Assembly: GCA_002702655.1 (NCBI GenBank)
Contig: PABB01000050.1
Coordinates: 1 to 34,785, forward strand
DNA length: 34,785 nt
Source of the DNA: Planctomycetaceae bacterium
GTDB lineage: Bacteria > Planctomycetota > Planctomycetia > Pirellulales > Lacipirellulaceae
Reading direction: 5' to 3'
The notes under the pieces were generated by a model that was given only the letters and a program-made list of their open reading frames with translations, did no database searches and was not told the DNA's origin. This document shows positions 24,947 through 33,056 of the stretch, one piece after another. How positions within the stretch are numbered: position 1 is the first letter of the stretch; every line of letters starts with the position of its first letter. Position numbers and translations under genes: made by a program.

Positions 24947-27152
24947 ATTGCTGCAACCTCTGCGAAACCTCAGAAAGCGGGCGCGGTCCTTAGCGAAGAC
25001 CATCGACTCCGATCACGAGTCTTTTCAGGTCAAAGATGGGGAGCCCGAGCCGTATTACTACCGATTGCCAAGCAACCCCGCGAAGTCTGGAGATCCGCCA
25101 AGTGTAACTCCGACATGTACGGCCTGGATGGCTTTCTGCGCAGCGAGGTCGCTATCAAAGTGTTTTGGAAAGGCGAACTCTCTGGCCAGCATAGAGCGAG
25201 CCTACACCACAATCCTCTCGGAGCCGTGGGATACCGGGAGGCTACCTCAAAACAACGCCTTTACCGTCGCTGTTGTTGCTCGGGCCGCCGGGTTGCTCAT
25301 GAATTCCCACCCAGGCGGGTCCTTGGATATTGAGACGATTGAACGCACTCAAGAAAACTTTGAGCTCAAATACGAGCCCAACAAAAAGCCGGTTCTAGAT
25401 AAAAATCAGCCGATCAATGACAATTGGCGCCAGTGCAACAACAAGCCAATCACATCAGTTCTGGCATCGTTCCTGGAAAATCCGAAGGACTCTCTCGCAC
25501 TGAACCCGTTCCCGGCATCACCCACAATCGGCTATTGGATGATCGATGCCGCGTCGCGCCTGGAAGTTAAATTCAAACCTGCCGCCGCAGAAGAGTTGGC
25601 TGTCTGGGCAGGGAGTGAGTTCAGAAGGCAGCATTCTTTGGTTGCGTCTAGACACCAAGCAATGATGGATCCGGTTGCACTTGCGATGTCGGCATGTGCT
25701 TGTAAGGCGTTGAGCAGGATGGCCGACCCGGATGGCGGACTGTACGCCGCCCTGAAGAAAAGCCTGTTTCCTTCAGATGCAGAATTGGAATCAGGCGTGC
25801 GCGAGTTCTTCACGAAGCAGAACGCTCAGTCAGGAGTGTGGGAAAAGTATTTCCCGATTTTCCATTACCCCGCATCTGGACCAAATCATTGCTGGCATTT
25901 TGAGGTGCTCGAAGCCGTCATCAGCGAGTTTCCTGCGCTACTAAACGAAGAGAACATCCTGATTAAACTCGATCGCTCCCTAGGTTGGCTTGAATCGAAT
26001 CGGCTACACTTTCGTCACGAAGGAAAGACGTATAGCGGTTGGAACGCGGGCGGCGATATTCAGGCAATGCGCCGCGGCGAGCCGGAGTCATGGCCTACAA
26101 GCGTGGCGCATATGTTCTTGGCCCGCCTAGGCGACAGATTAGATGAATGCATCCACAGTACGGTGCTCGAAAAACTGGGGGACCGCGCGCGAGAAATGCC
26201 GAAAGACGGTGGCGAGTCGTGGCGCAAATACATGGACTCCCCGTTTTTAAAGGCCCAGGAGTGTGGCTTGCCAGAGAACCGCAACTCCGTGCAGAAGTTG
26301 ATAGAAGCCGAGATTCTTGCACCGGCAGAAGGCGATGCTAGAACAAACTGTATCTCTTCGCACTTCACACTATCAAGGCGCCGCTCCGCAGTGCTATTCG
26401 GTCCCCCTGGAACCTCGAAAACCACGCTGTGTAAATCCGTCGCAAAGCGTCTAGGTTGGCATTTCGTGGAGCTTTCGCCATCAGATTTTCTGGGGGGCGG
26501 CCTGGAAGGGATCTATGACAAGGTCACCGAAATATTTGAAGACCTTCTCGATCTATATGGAGTGGTGATTCTGTTTGACGAGATGGATGCGTTGGTCCAA
26601 AGCCGGGACGCAAATGAAAAAGAGACTCCCGGTGGGGCCATCGATGTTACTCAGAAGTTGCTTACGACCAGCATGCTCCCAAAACTCCAACGCCTGAATG
26701 AAGGCGGTCGCGCGATTTTCTTTATGGCGACGAACTACATAGGCAACTTTGATGGCGCAATCATTCGGTCCGGACGTTTCGACCTTCTAGTCCATATGGG
26801 TCCGCCGTCTACTGCAGAAAAGTGCAAGAAACTTGCTGCCTGGTGCCGAGATGAGGACGAAAAAGATGTTGGCCAAGCTCGCAAAGCGATTGAGGCGGCA
26901 TTGTCCGACGAGGACGATAGGGAACGATTCGGCCGTTTTACGTTTGGAGAAGCCGGGAAATTCTTCTATTCGCTAGTATTGAGCAAGGACAGCACGACTA
27001 CGGCAAAGGCTATAAGCAGCACCGATAAGGAAGAGATTAAGACCCAAGTCCGCAAGTGGGCGAAGTCGAAAATCACCTTGAGTGACGAGACAAAAACTGA
27101 AGGCGCTCTGGCTGAATTCGAAAGCGACGCCGTGCGCGTCAGCATCCAGTAG
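24936..27152 (+). CDS. AAA+ ATPase with large helical N-terminal domain
   Basis: A 738-residue protein. The first 440 residues are helical with Trp/His-rich repeats ('NHCWHFEVLEAVISEF', 'YSGWNAGGDIQAM', 'SWPTSVAHMFLARL'), suggesting an alpha/alpha toroid or similar scaffold. The C-terminal AAA+ module has Walker A 'GPPGTSKTT' (about 489-497), Walker B 'VVILFDEMDAL' (about 543-553), sensor 1 'FFMATNY' and an arginine-finger region 'RSGRFDLLVHM'. It starts 11 bp inside the PurZ-like gene, so both are translated from one mRNA. The pairing recalls RADAR, where a AAA-type ATPase works with a purine-modifying enzyme, but no homology to RdrA is claimed. Its job is probably to assemble with or gate the synthetase (inference). 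Confidence 0.8.
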   Translation: MPVELLQPLRNLRKRARSLAKTIDSDHESFQVKDGEPEPYYYRLPSNPAKSGDPPSVTPTCTAWMAFCAARSLSKCFGKANSLASIERAYTTILSEPWDTGRLPQNNAFTVAVVARAAGLLMNSHPGGSLDIETIERTQENFELKYEPNKKPVLDKNQPINDNWRQCNNKPITSVLASFLENPKDSLALNPFPASPTIGYWMIDAASRLEVKFKPAAAEELAVWAGSEFRRQHSLVASRHQAMMDPVALAMSACACKALSRMADPDGGLYAALKKSLFPSDAELESGVREFFTKQNAQSGVWEKYFPIFHYPASGPNHCWHFEVLEAVISEFPALLNEENILIKLDRSLGWLESNRLHFRHEGKTYSGWNAGGDIQAMRRGEPESWPTSVAHMFLARLGDRLDECIHSTVLEKLGDRAREMPKDGGESWRKYMDSPFLKAQECGLPENRNSVQKLIEAEILAPAEGDARTNCISSHFTLSRRRSAVLFGPPGTSKTTLCKSVAKRLGWHFVELSPSDFLGGGLEGIYDKVTEIFEDLLDLYGVVILFDEMDALVQSRDANEKETPGGAIDVTQKLLTTSMLPKLQRLNEGGRAIFFMATNYIGNFDGAIIRSGRFDLLVHMGPPSTAEKCKKLAAWCRDEDEKDVGQARKAIEAALSDEDDRERFGRFTFGEAGKFFYSLVLSKDSTTTAKAISSTDKEEIKTQVRKWAKSKITLSDETKTEGALAEFESDAVRVSIQ

Positions 27153-27258
27153 ACGCTGATCGAGGAGCCCTGCAACGACTTCGGGTAGGGCTGCCGAAGG
27201 CATCTCGACCGTCCGGTCAGTACGGTGCCTTGCGAGGTGTCAAAGAGTCGGTGGCCTT

Positions 27259-29475
27259 TTAGGCGTCTGTTGATCGCTTCGCGTATCGTGTTCTCATCAG
27301 CGCCCGAACAGCTAGATCCACAACTTTCTCCTCCGGCTGCGCCGCATTGACCGTGTAAACGGTGTGGCGTGGTGCATTCCTTAGCAACCCGCGAACCTGA
27401 GAACTAGACTCTCTGAGGCGACTCGCAATTATCTGGTCGCGTTCATCCTCCGAACGAGTGTTCCACGTGCTAGCGCCGCATGTCGGGCACACATCAATGG
27501 TGCCACTTGAACGGAGATGACCACAACGAGCGCAGGTAGCCCTCCCTCTAATTCGCTTCTCTGCCAGCCTACTGGGCAGATCGAGATGCAGGATGCGCCA
27601 GTTCGGGAAGAGTTCCGCCGCGAGCCTCAATTGGTCTTTGTGACGGGGAAACCCATCCACGACTACGCTGGTGTCCTGCGAACTGGATACCGCGTCTCGC
27701 AACACACTCTCCACCAAATCCTCTGGCGCCATGTTGCCTCGCGCCAGCAACTCATCCAAATCTGGGTCAGCTTCCGCTCTGGACCGCAGTTCATTCCCAA
27801 GAATGAAAGACGACCATGCAAGCCTGCGCGAAAGCGTTTGGGCGAGTGTAGTCTTCCCAGCCCCAGGCAATCCTACTAAGGACACAATCTGTCGGTGCAG
27901 GGACAGCGTACCCCACGACATGCCGCGAAACCGTGGGATGACCATGTAGCCTTCGTCATCAGCGCCGATCTCTTCATACTCCTCAGCCAGATAGAACTGA
28001 GCCACTAAGGCGGATGTGATAGCGTCCAATTCGTCGTGCGACTTCTCTCCTCGAATGTTGTAGCCAAACTGAGTAAGTCCACGTCGCAGAAGCGACTCAT
28101 CGAGTTTCTTTCGAGGGATGTTTAGTATGTCTTGAGCGGCCCCTGGATAGGATTCGATCACATCGATCCCGTGTTCCGCTAGCTGTTTCGTGAGATCGAT
28201 TCCTCGCTTCGTCAGTCCCTGCATCTGACGAATGAGGGCGGGGTATACCCGGATGCCTCGCGACCAAAGGATGCGTTCGGCATCGCGGACAATTCCCCCG
28301 CTCTTGCGACAGGGGCTGTTGTCGGACACGGACACGCGCCCTCTTGGCAGCGAGAGCGGCGCATCAATGGAGACGATGTCCGGTTGAGCCGCGAGAGTAT
28401 GCGAGAGTATCTCGTCGTCGTCGAACAGCACTCGCGTGGTTGTCGAAGGTCCGATACACAGCGCCCAACCGGTAGGGTTATCCGGCTTCGCCCGCAAATC
28501 GATGCCGACGACGACGGGATCTCGACCGAATTGTTCGTGAATCCGCGGTGAGAGCGCTCCGAGGAACGGGCGACGCTCTCTCCATTCCTGTCGCAATCTC
28601 GAATGGCTCGATGGCTTACGCCCAAGGCTTCGCACTCTAGTGATTCTAGGTCTTGGGATTTCGTTTTCCTCAAGAGTCCGTGTCCGCAGATACTTGTAGA
28701 GCGAAGCCGCAAGGTGAGGCATTAGCTCGACGTCGGCGCGGTTGTATTTGAGGAGTTGTCTGAAGCTCCTCGCGCTTCCGTAGAGACCGTCGCACCATGC
28801 GATGACGGCATCTTGCCCGTCCAGCTCCCGGATCTCTTCGGCGCGACGGAGTTCGAAAAACCGTTCCGCCGCCTTCTGGCCGCCTGAGATTCCTGCGGCG
28901 CGAACGCTGTAAAGCAAATCGACGTGCGCTTTCGGGGCTGGAATCGCCTTGAAGTGCTTCAGAAGGAATGGGATGTCGAACCGCTTGCCATTGAAGGTTA
29001 TCGTCGCTGGGGCGCTGTCTATTAGCTCCGCAAGCTCGTCAAGAGACTCAGGCCAGACCCATTGATAGAACTTCCCTTGGCAAAGCGCGCCGATGACGGT
29101 GACGTAATGGTGGTCGTGCGAAAGTCCGGTCGTCTCAATGTCGAGGTAGAGTGCATCAGATAGCAGGGCGTCTAGTAGACGCCAGTGATTCGATGGGCTC
29201 AGCGATTCTGTAAAGAACTGGTAGTCTCTACGGCGCACCGCGTTTCTCGACTCATCGAGGCAGTCGAGCCACGCAATCGAACGAGGGTCATCGCTAACAG
29301 AGTCCCGCTGCTCGAAGAGCGAACGCTGGCGGTTCTTCGCAAGGACCTCTCGGACTGGAACGCCTGAACTTAGGGAACGCCAGACTTGCTCCCAATCCGA
29401 AAAACCGGCCCGCCAAATCCGCTGCTCCGTCTTCTTGCCAACACCAGGCAGATGAAGAAAAGTCCGCTCAAGCAT
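27259..29475 (-). CDS. Fusion of HhH, DEDD exonuclease, DUF429 and adenylate-kinase-like domains
   Basis: 738 residues. Residues 8-20 are a helix-hairpin-helix ('LPGVGKKTEQRIW'). Residues 105-262 form an RNase H-like DEDD exonuclease (YprB-type): D112 and E114 in 'LYLDIETTG', D167 in 'FNGKRFDIPF', D248 in 'YNRADVEL'. Residues 320-500 match DUF429: 'VVVGIDLRA', 'IVSIDAPLSLP', 'VIESYPGAA', 'SHDELDAITSAL', also RNase H-like with acidic residues D326, D371, E441 and D484. Residues 530-735 are an adenylate/nucleotide kinase: P-loop 'GLPGAGKTT', 'VVVDGFPRHKDQL', and a zinc LID with Cys 648, 651, 663 and 666. All catalytic sets look intact. The ATG at 29475 is the only sensible start. It is convergent with the PurZ-like/AAA+ pair, 106 bp away. 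I know no described protein with this order. Confidence 0.8.
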   Translation of the reverse strand: MLERTFLHLPGVGKKTEQRIWRAGFSDWEQVWRSLSSGVPVREVLAKNRQRSLFEQRDSVSDDPRSIAWLDCLDESRNAVRRRDYQFFTESLSPSNHWRLLDALLSDALYLDIETTGLSHDHHYVTVIGALCQGKFYQWVWPESLDELAELIDSAPATITFNGKRFDIPFLLKHFKAIPAPKAHVDLLYSVRAAGISGGQKAAERFFELRRAEEIRELDGQDAVIAWCDGLYGSARSFRQLLKYNRADVELMPHLAASLYKYLRTRTLEENEIPRPRITRVRSLGRKPSSHSRLRQEWRERRPFLGALSPRIHEQFGRDPVVVGIDLRAKPDNPTGWALCIGPSTTTRVLFDDDEILSHTLAAQPDIVSIDAPLSLPRGRVSVSDNSPCRKSGGIVRDAERILWSRGIRVYPALIRQMQGLTKRGIDLTKQLAEHGIDVIESYPGAAQDILNIPRKKLDESLLRRGLTQFGYNIRGEKSHDELDAITSALVAQFYLAEEYEEIGADDEGYMVIPRFRGMSWGTLSLHRQIVSLVGLPGAGKTTLAQTLSRRLAWSSFILGNELRSRAEADPDLDELLARGNMAPEDLVESVLRDAVSSSQDTSVVVDGFPRHKDQLRLAAELFPNWRILHLDLPSRLAEKRIRGRATCARCGHLRSSGTIDVCPTCGASTWNTRSEDERDQIIASRLRESSSQVRGLLRNAPRHTVYTVNAAQPEEKVVDLAVRALMRTRYAKRSTDA

Positions 29476-29841
29476 TTGGATGAGAGTCCAGGATCAAAAC
29501 GCCCTTCCAATTCGACGGAAGACGCACGTGGCCCACAAGGGTATCCTACAATAGTGCGTCAAGAAGGGGAACCAAGAGAAAAGTCGGTTCTGGGCGGCAA
29601 TTTGGCGATCTGGGAGGTACAGGCAGCGAGAGTGGCGATCAGAGGTGAGCCACGAATCCTCGAAGAACTAAGACGGGTGGGACCCCGAAAGGAGTATCGG
29701 ATTATGGAACGAAGATGAGTCGCACTTGAGCAGTCCGACTTGCGCCCAAACCTGCGCCGGACGTAAACTCTTGCGCACATTGGGGAGAGTGGGCCGATCG
29801 TTGCGGGATGTCAAATGTCGGGCACCCGTTGCGTGAGCGGT
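29476..29841. other. Intergenic, 366 bp, between the fusion gene and the integrase
   Basis: It should hold the minus-strand promoter of the 738-aa fusion gene and the end of the integrase transcript. The only coding candidate is a 54-codon + strand frame (29554-29718, listed separately). No clear terminator was seen. Confidence 0.4.
29554..29718 (+). CDS. Possible small protein, 54 aa
   Basis: A short frame starting at GTG 29554 directly after a TACAAT hexamer (29547-29552), which could act as a -10 box for a leaderless message. The peptide is basic with a plausible helix ('LAIWEVQAARVAIRG', 'RILEELRRVG'). No ribosome-binding site, no -35 box and no recognised family; it may be spurious. Confidence 0.25.
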   Translation: MRQEGEPREKSVLGGNLAIWEVQAARVAIRGEPRILEELRRVGPRKEYRIMERR

Positions 29842-31071
29842 TCAGCAAGCATCCCAGAGCGGTTCGCTGAAATGATCGCACCACTGCAGATAGTGGTCGC
29901 GGCAGACCTGCGGCGAATTACCCATCAACCGGGCGAGTGTTTCGATGTTGGTCGCCTTGCCGGTCCAGTATCCCTGGAGGACCCGTTTGGCGTAGGTGTG
30001 GCGGCAGGAGTACATGCAGGCGTCATCGTCGAGTTCGACGCCGCGTTGCGCGAGCCGCTTCCTCAGGTTGCGGAACCCTAACGACAGACTCTCGCGAGTC
30101 CATGGCCGCCCCTTTGTATTGCGAAAGAGGGGGCCAGTGGACCGCTTTGCCAATGCGGCTTCAACGAGATCGATGACCTCCGGGTCGCGAATGCGCAACA
30201 CGCGCAGTTTGCCAGTCTTTGATTCGTCTTCCTTGAAGCACCACTGCATTCTGCGATCCATCTCGCTGCCGCCCTGGCACGAATTCTCGATGGAAACATG
30301 CCGCCGCTCCAATGCGGCAAACTCACAGCCAGGGCGGGCGCCGGTACGAATGCAGATCTTGATGGCGACCCGAATTGCGCTGTTCGCCAGGTCGAGCAAG
30401 GCCGACTCCTGCTCTGCGGTGATGTAGGTGACGCGGCTTATCGGCTTGGGCGTGGCGTAGCCCTTGATCGGATTGACGGCAATGAGGTCAGCTTCAACGC
30501 AGTAATTCAGAGCTCGCTTGAGGGCTTGGATTCGTGATCTTCTCCCACCTTTCCAGGTGGCGTGCGAATTGAGCCACTGGTCGACGTGGAGTGGTTTGAA
30601 ATCGGTGACGAGCATCTGGCCGTATCCAGGGTGAATTCGCTTCGCCGCCATTTGCTTCTTGCGGTCTGTCGTGAGCGGGGCCGCGTCGCCCTTTCCCTTG
30701 TCTCGAAACTCAGGAGGCAATCCAAAACAAAGGTCGAAGAGGGTGTCGGCCCGAGCTTCATGTGTGCGCTCGGACCCGGTTGCTTTGGCATTTGCTAGGT
30801 AGGCTTGGCAAACTTGGAGCACGGTGACCGGCGGCCGGGACTCGGCGCTATTCTGTGGCCCGTCCGGCTGCTGGTTCTTCTCGTGCAGGTAGCGGGCGTA
30901 CGCCTCACTAACGACCTTAGTCGGCGTCGCGGGATCGCGAAGCGGTTGCCCCTCGGCGTCGCACAAAGGGACGCTCCGCTTCCCTTCGGTCGCGCACCAG
31001 CCACGACCGCTGCGGTAGAAGAAGCCCAGGTTGCGGCTCCCCTTCTTGCGGCCCCGTTTCGACTTTGCCAT
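29842..31071 (-). CDS. Tyrosine integrase with altered His positions
   Basis: 409 residues from ATG 31071, which has AAGGCGG upstream; the longer frame to 31140 is less likely. A basic N-terminus ('KSKRGRKKGSRN') suggests arm-site binding, a core-binding domain covers about 80-200, and the catalytic domain follows. Catalytic Arg246 lies in 'TGARPGCE', the Lys lies near 285-288, 'YSCRHTYAKR' contains Arg357, and the Tyr394 nucleophile is in 'CRDHYLQW'. The first His of the H-x-x-R box is Tyr354 and the usual 'LGH' is 'MGN' (Asn385), so two conserved positions differ. It points away from the adjacent tRNA-Arg fragment, 121 bp upstream, its probable attachment site. Confidence 0.9.
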   Translation of the reverse strand: MAKSKRGRKKGSRNLGFFYRSGRGWCATEGKRSVPLCDAEGQPLRDPATPTKVVSEAYARYLHEKNQQPDGPQNSAESRPPVTVLQVCQAYLANAKATGSERTHEARADTLFDLCFGLPPEFRDKGKGDAAPLTTDRKKQMAAKRIHPGYGQMLVTDFKPLHVDQWLNSHATWKGGRRSRIQALKRALNYCVEADLIAVNPIKGYATPKPISRVTYITAEQESALLDLANSAIRVAIKICIRTGARPGCEFAALERRHVSIENSCQGGSEMDRRMQWCFKEDESKTGKLRVLRIRDPEVIDLVEAALAKRSTGPLFRNTKGRPWTRESLSLGFRNLRKRLAQRGVELDDDACMYSCRHTYAKRVLQGYWTGKATNIETLARLMGNSPQVCRDHYLQWCDHFSEPLWDAC

Positions 31072-31162
31072 AATGCCGCCTTCGCCAAGTTGGCTACGAG
31101 AACGGCTTGGGCGGAGATTTACTGCCGAATTTACTGCCAAGCCGCCTTCGGCAGCATTATAA

Positions 31163-31179
31163 CCCCTGATTTACAGGGG
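31163..31179. repeat. Hairpin between integrase and tRNA fragment
   Basis: cccctg / cagggg, a 6-bp stem with a 5-nt AT loop, flanked by 'aaaa' on the right. It lies 12 bp left of the tRNA fragment. It may be an integrase arm-type site or a small regulatory palindrome of the integrase promoter. Confidence 0.4.
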
Positions 31180-31191
31180 AAAAGCGACTAC

Positions 31192-31230
31192 GCACCCCTA
31201 GCTCAACTGGATAGAGCATCGGACTACGAA
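31192..31230 (+). tRNA. 5' half of tRNA-Arg(ACG), attachment-site remnant
   Basis: 39 bases fold as the first half of a tRNA: acceptor GCACCCC, TA, D stem GCTC/GAGC around AACTGGATA, then TCGGA and the loop CTACGAA with anticodon ACG (31226-31228). The expected anticodon-stem complement TCCGA is displaced by 6 nt and no T arm or acceptor 3' strand follows, so the gene is not functional here. Identity to the tRNA stops in the anticodon loop, a usual crossover point for tyrosine integrases. With the integrase next to it, it is read as an att core. Confidence 0.75.
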
Positions 31231-31648
31231 ATTTGGTCCGAAATTTCTTGAGATTGCGTTTTCTCGGCATTTCTAGGCTCAAACGCATGTGGTTGATTTT
31301 AACCACACCCCCTAAAACACCCCCAAAGCGGGTGGCAGCAGGTGTCGCGACACCCGTTTGACGGTCCTGGCATCGGAGCCTGGGGTTTGCGGCTCGCAAT
31401 GGGGAAGAGATCAGAGCGAGGCACCTTTTCACCCCAGTAGGTACAAAGTCCCAACTCTGTATGGTAAGCCTGATCGAATCTACGTGCCGGGGATTACCAT
31501 AGGACAACCTGGAGGGGCCTGCGTTTTCTATCACGCCTAGTCGGCCGTCTCGCCAGAAGGCCGAAATGTCGCGTGCTGGTCAACTCACCATCCTGTTCTC
31601 ATTGGCCGTTCAGATAAGGGTCACGAATTCGCTCTACGAGGTCTACCG
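31231..31648. other. Intergenic, about 418 bp, after the att core
   Basis: No supported gene. It starts with a short direct repeat (gaaattt, ggtcc, gaaattt) at the point where tRNA identity ends. A perfect 14-bp palindrome (ggtgtcgcgacacc, 31341-31354) lies further on, with an extra cgggtg/cacccg pairing around it. These could be integrase or excisionase sites or an operator. Confidence 0.4.
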
Positions 31649-32830
31649 ATGGCACAGTCAGGATCGCCAGAGTCGTTTCGCATGAGTTGCCCGAAATGCG
31701 GAAGGTCAATCCGCATCCCGGCAGCAATGCTCGGAAGGTCCGCCAAATGCCCCGGATGCAGTGCCCCGATCAAAATCCCATCTGGACCGAAGGGAGCATC
31801 ACCGCCGGCTGCCGAACACAAGATACCGCCACCGCCTGCGAAACCAGCCCCGCCACCCGTACGATCAACTATCGTTGAGCCAAGTGAGGTGGTAGAGAAG
31901 ACGACCAACGTAAACGTCCCCGCCGGGCACCCGGTAGGCGTGCAGGTAAACGTCGAAAGCAACAAAGCCACCAACAGCTTGGGTATTGCCTCGCTGGTTG
32001 TTGGGGTGCTCTCACTCTTCGTCTGCTGGATACCACTTGTAGGATTTAGCCTGGGCGGACTAGGGCTTGTGCTTGGTGTCTGTGGCATAGTCGTATCATT
32101 GAAAAGAAAAGGTACCGGCATAGGCTACTCGATTGCGGGTGCAGCCGTGTCCACTGTGGGGATACTTCTGGGGGTGGTTTTCGATGTTGCATTGCTGGGC
32201 ATGGCAGAGGGGCTGAATGAAGTTGCCAAGCAGATGGAGCGTGATGCTGACTTCCCAGCGAAACAGGCCTCGCCGGCCGGAAGCGATCAAACGCCGGGAA
32301 GCGATGCAGCTCCCGGCGGCCAGCAGGCAGGCGAACAACTGAAGGCTGCGGGTCCGCAGGCCCTTGAGTACCACGACGCTGCGAAACCGCTCCAACTGGG
32401 GGCCGTCCAAATTGAGATTGTCTCCGTCCACGTCGGAAAGGTCCCGCTAAGCCAGGCATTTCTTGGCGACGACGCAGAATCAGTAGATGCTCAACTGACT
32501 GTGTGGCTCAAGATCAGCAACACGACGACGAACAAGAAAATTGACTACTTGGGCTGGATGTCTGATTCAGCGTCATTCCTCGATATAGACGCCGAATTGA
32601 CTGATGACGCCGACAACCGCTACCGAGGAGTGTCATTTGGTGGAATGACCGCGGTCAAGGGAGCGGACACCAGCGGTTCTATCTATCCTGGCAAGTCAAT
32701 TAGTGACGCCGTCGTGTTTGAACCGCCAATCGATGGAGCCAAGTATCTGGACTTGAAGCTGTCGGCCAAGGGATGCAGGGAGGAAGGTGAGTTTCGCTTT
32801 CGCATTCCAGCGGAGATGATCCAGTTCTAG
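31649..32830 (+). CDS. MJ0042-type zinc-ribbon membrane protein with extracellular domain
   Basis: 393 residues. Residues 12-45 are a zinc ribbon ('MSCPKCGRSIRIPA', 'AKCPGCSAPIKIP'; C-x2-C twice). A Pro-rich linker and a coil region follow, then two to three membrane helices at about 110-185 arranged like DUF4190 ('LGIASLVVGVLSLFVCWIPL', 'GGLGLVLGVCGIVVSLKRKG'). The C-terminal 150 residues form a beta domain ('QIEIVSVHVGKVPL', 'VDAQLTVWLKISNTT', 'DLKLSAKG') similar in style to DUF4352-type immunoglobulin-like folds. Such zinc-ribbon membrane proteins are abundant in planctomycetes. The ATG at 31649 is taken; an internal ATG at 31682 starts right at the ribbon. Role unknown. Confidence 0.75.
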   Translation: MAQSGSPESFRMSCPKCGRSIRIPAAMLGRSAKCPGCSAPIKIPSGPKGASPPAAEHKIPPPPAKPAPPPVRSTIVEPSEVVEKTTNVNVPAGHPVGVQVNVESNKATNSLGIASLVVGVLSLFVCWIPLVGFSLGGLGLVLGVCGIVVSLKRKGTGIGYSIAGAAVSTVGILLGVVFDVALLGMAEGLNEVAKQMERDADFPAKQASPAGSDQTPGSDAAPGGQQAGEQLKAAGPQALEYHDAAKPLQLGAVQIEIVSVHVGKVPLSQAFLGDDAESVDAQLTVWLKISNTTTNKKIDYLGWMSDSASFLDIDAELTDDADNRYRGVSFGGMTAVKGADTSGSIYPGKSISDAVVFEPPIDGAKYLDLKLSAKGCREEGEFRFRIPAEMIQF

Positions 32831-33006
32831 TCTAGCCTTGCAGAAGGTCCTCTATCCTGCGGCAGATGGCGATCCAAGTCGATAATCGGAAGAGTCTGCT
32901 AGATGCGTTGCCCCGCAACACGGTACGCAAGGTGAGGAGTGTGCTACCTCTCGCTCTGGAGTTGCCCTCGTGGCACATGCCTGAGTCGAGGACTAAGCAG
33001 CTAATG

Positions 33007-33029
33007 AAAAAGGCTCCCCGAAGGGAGCC
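33007..33029 (-). terminator. Rho-independent terminator after the PIN gene
   Basis: On the minus strand: stem ggctccc / gggagcc closed by a TTCG tetraloop and followed by five T. It lies 28 bp beyond the PIN toxin stop and ends that operon. Confidence 0.8.
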
Positions 33030-33056
33030 CAAGAGCTTGCCAACCGACTGCCGCCG

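Noticed and set aside
27168-27192. Imperfect agccct/agggct repeat between convergent genes as a terminator
   Set aside because: Only a 6-bp stem with a long loop and no T-run.
29386-29553. Upstream extension of the 54-aa + frame into the fusion gene
   Set aside because: It overlaps the helix-hairpin-helix coding end of the 738-aa gene; only the part after GTG 29554 is free of another gene.
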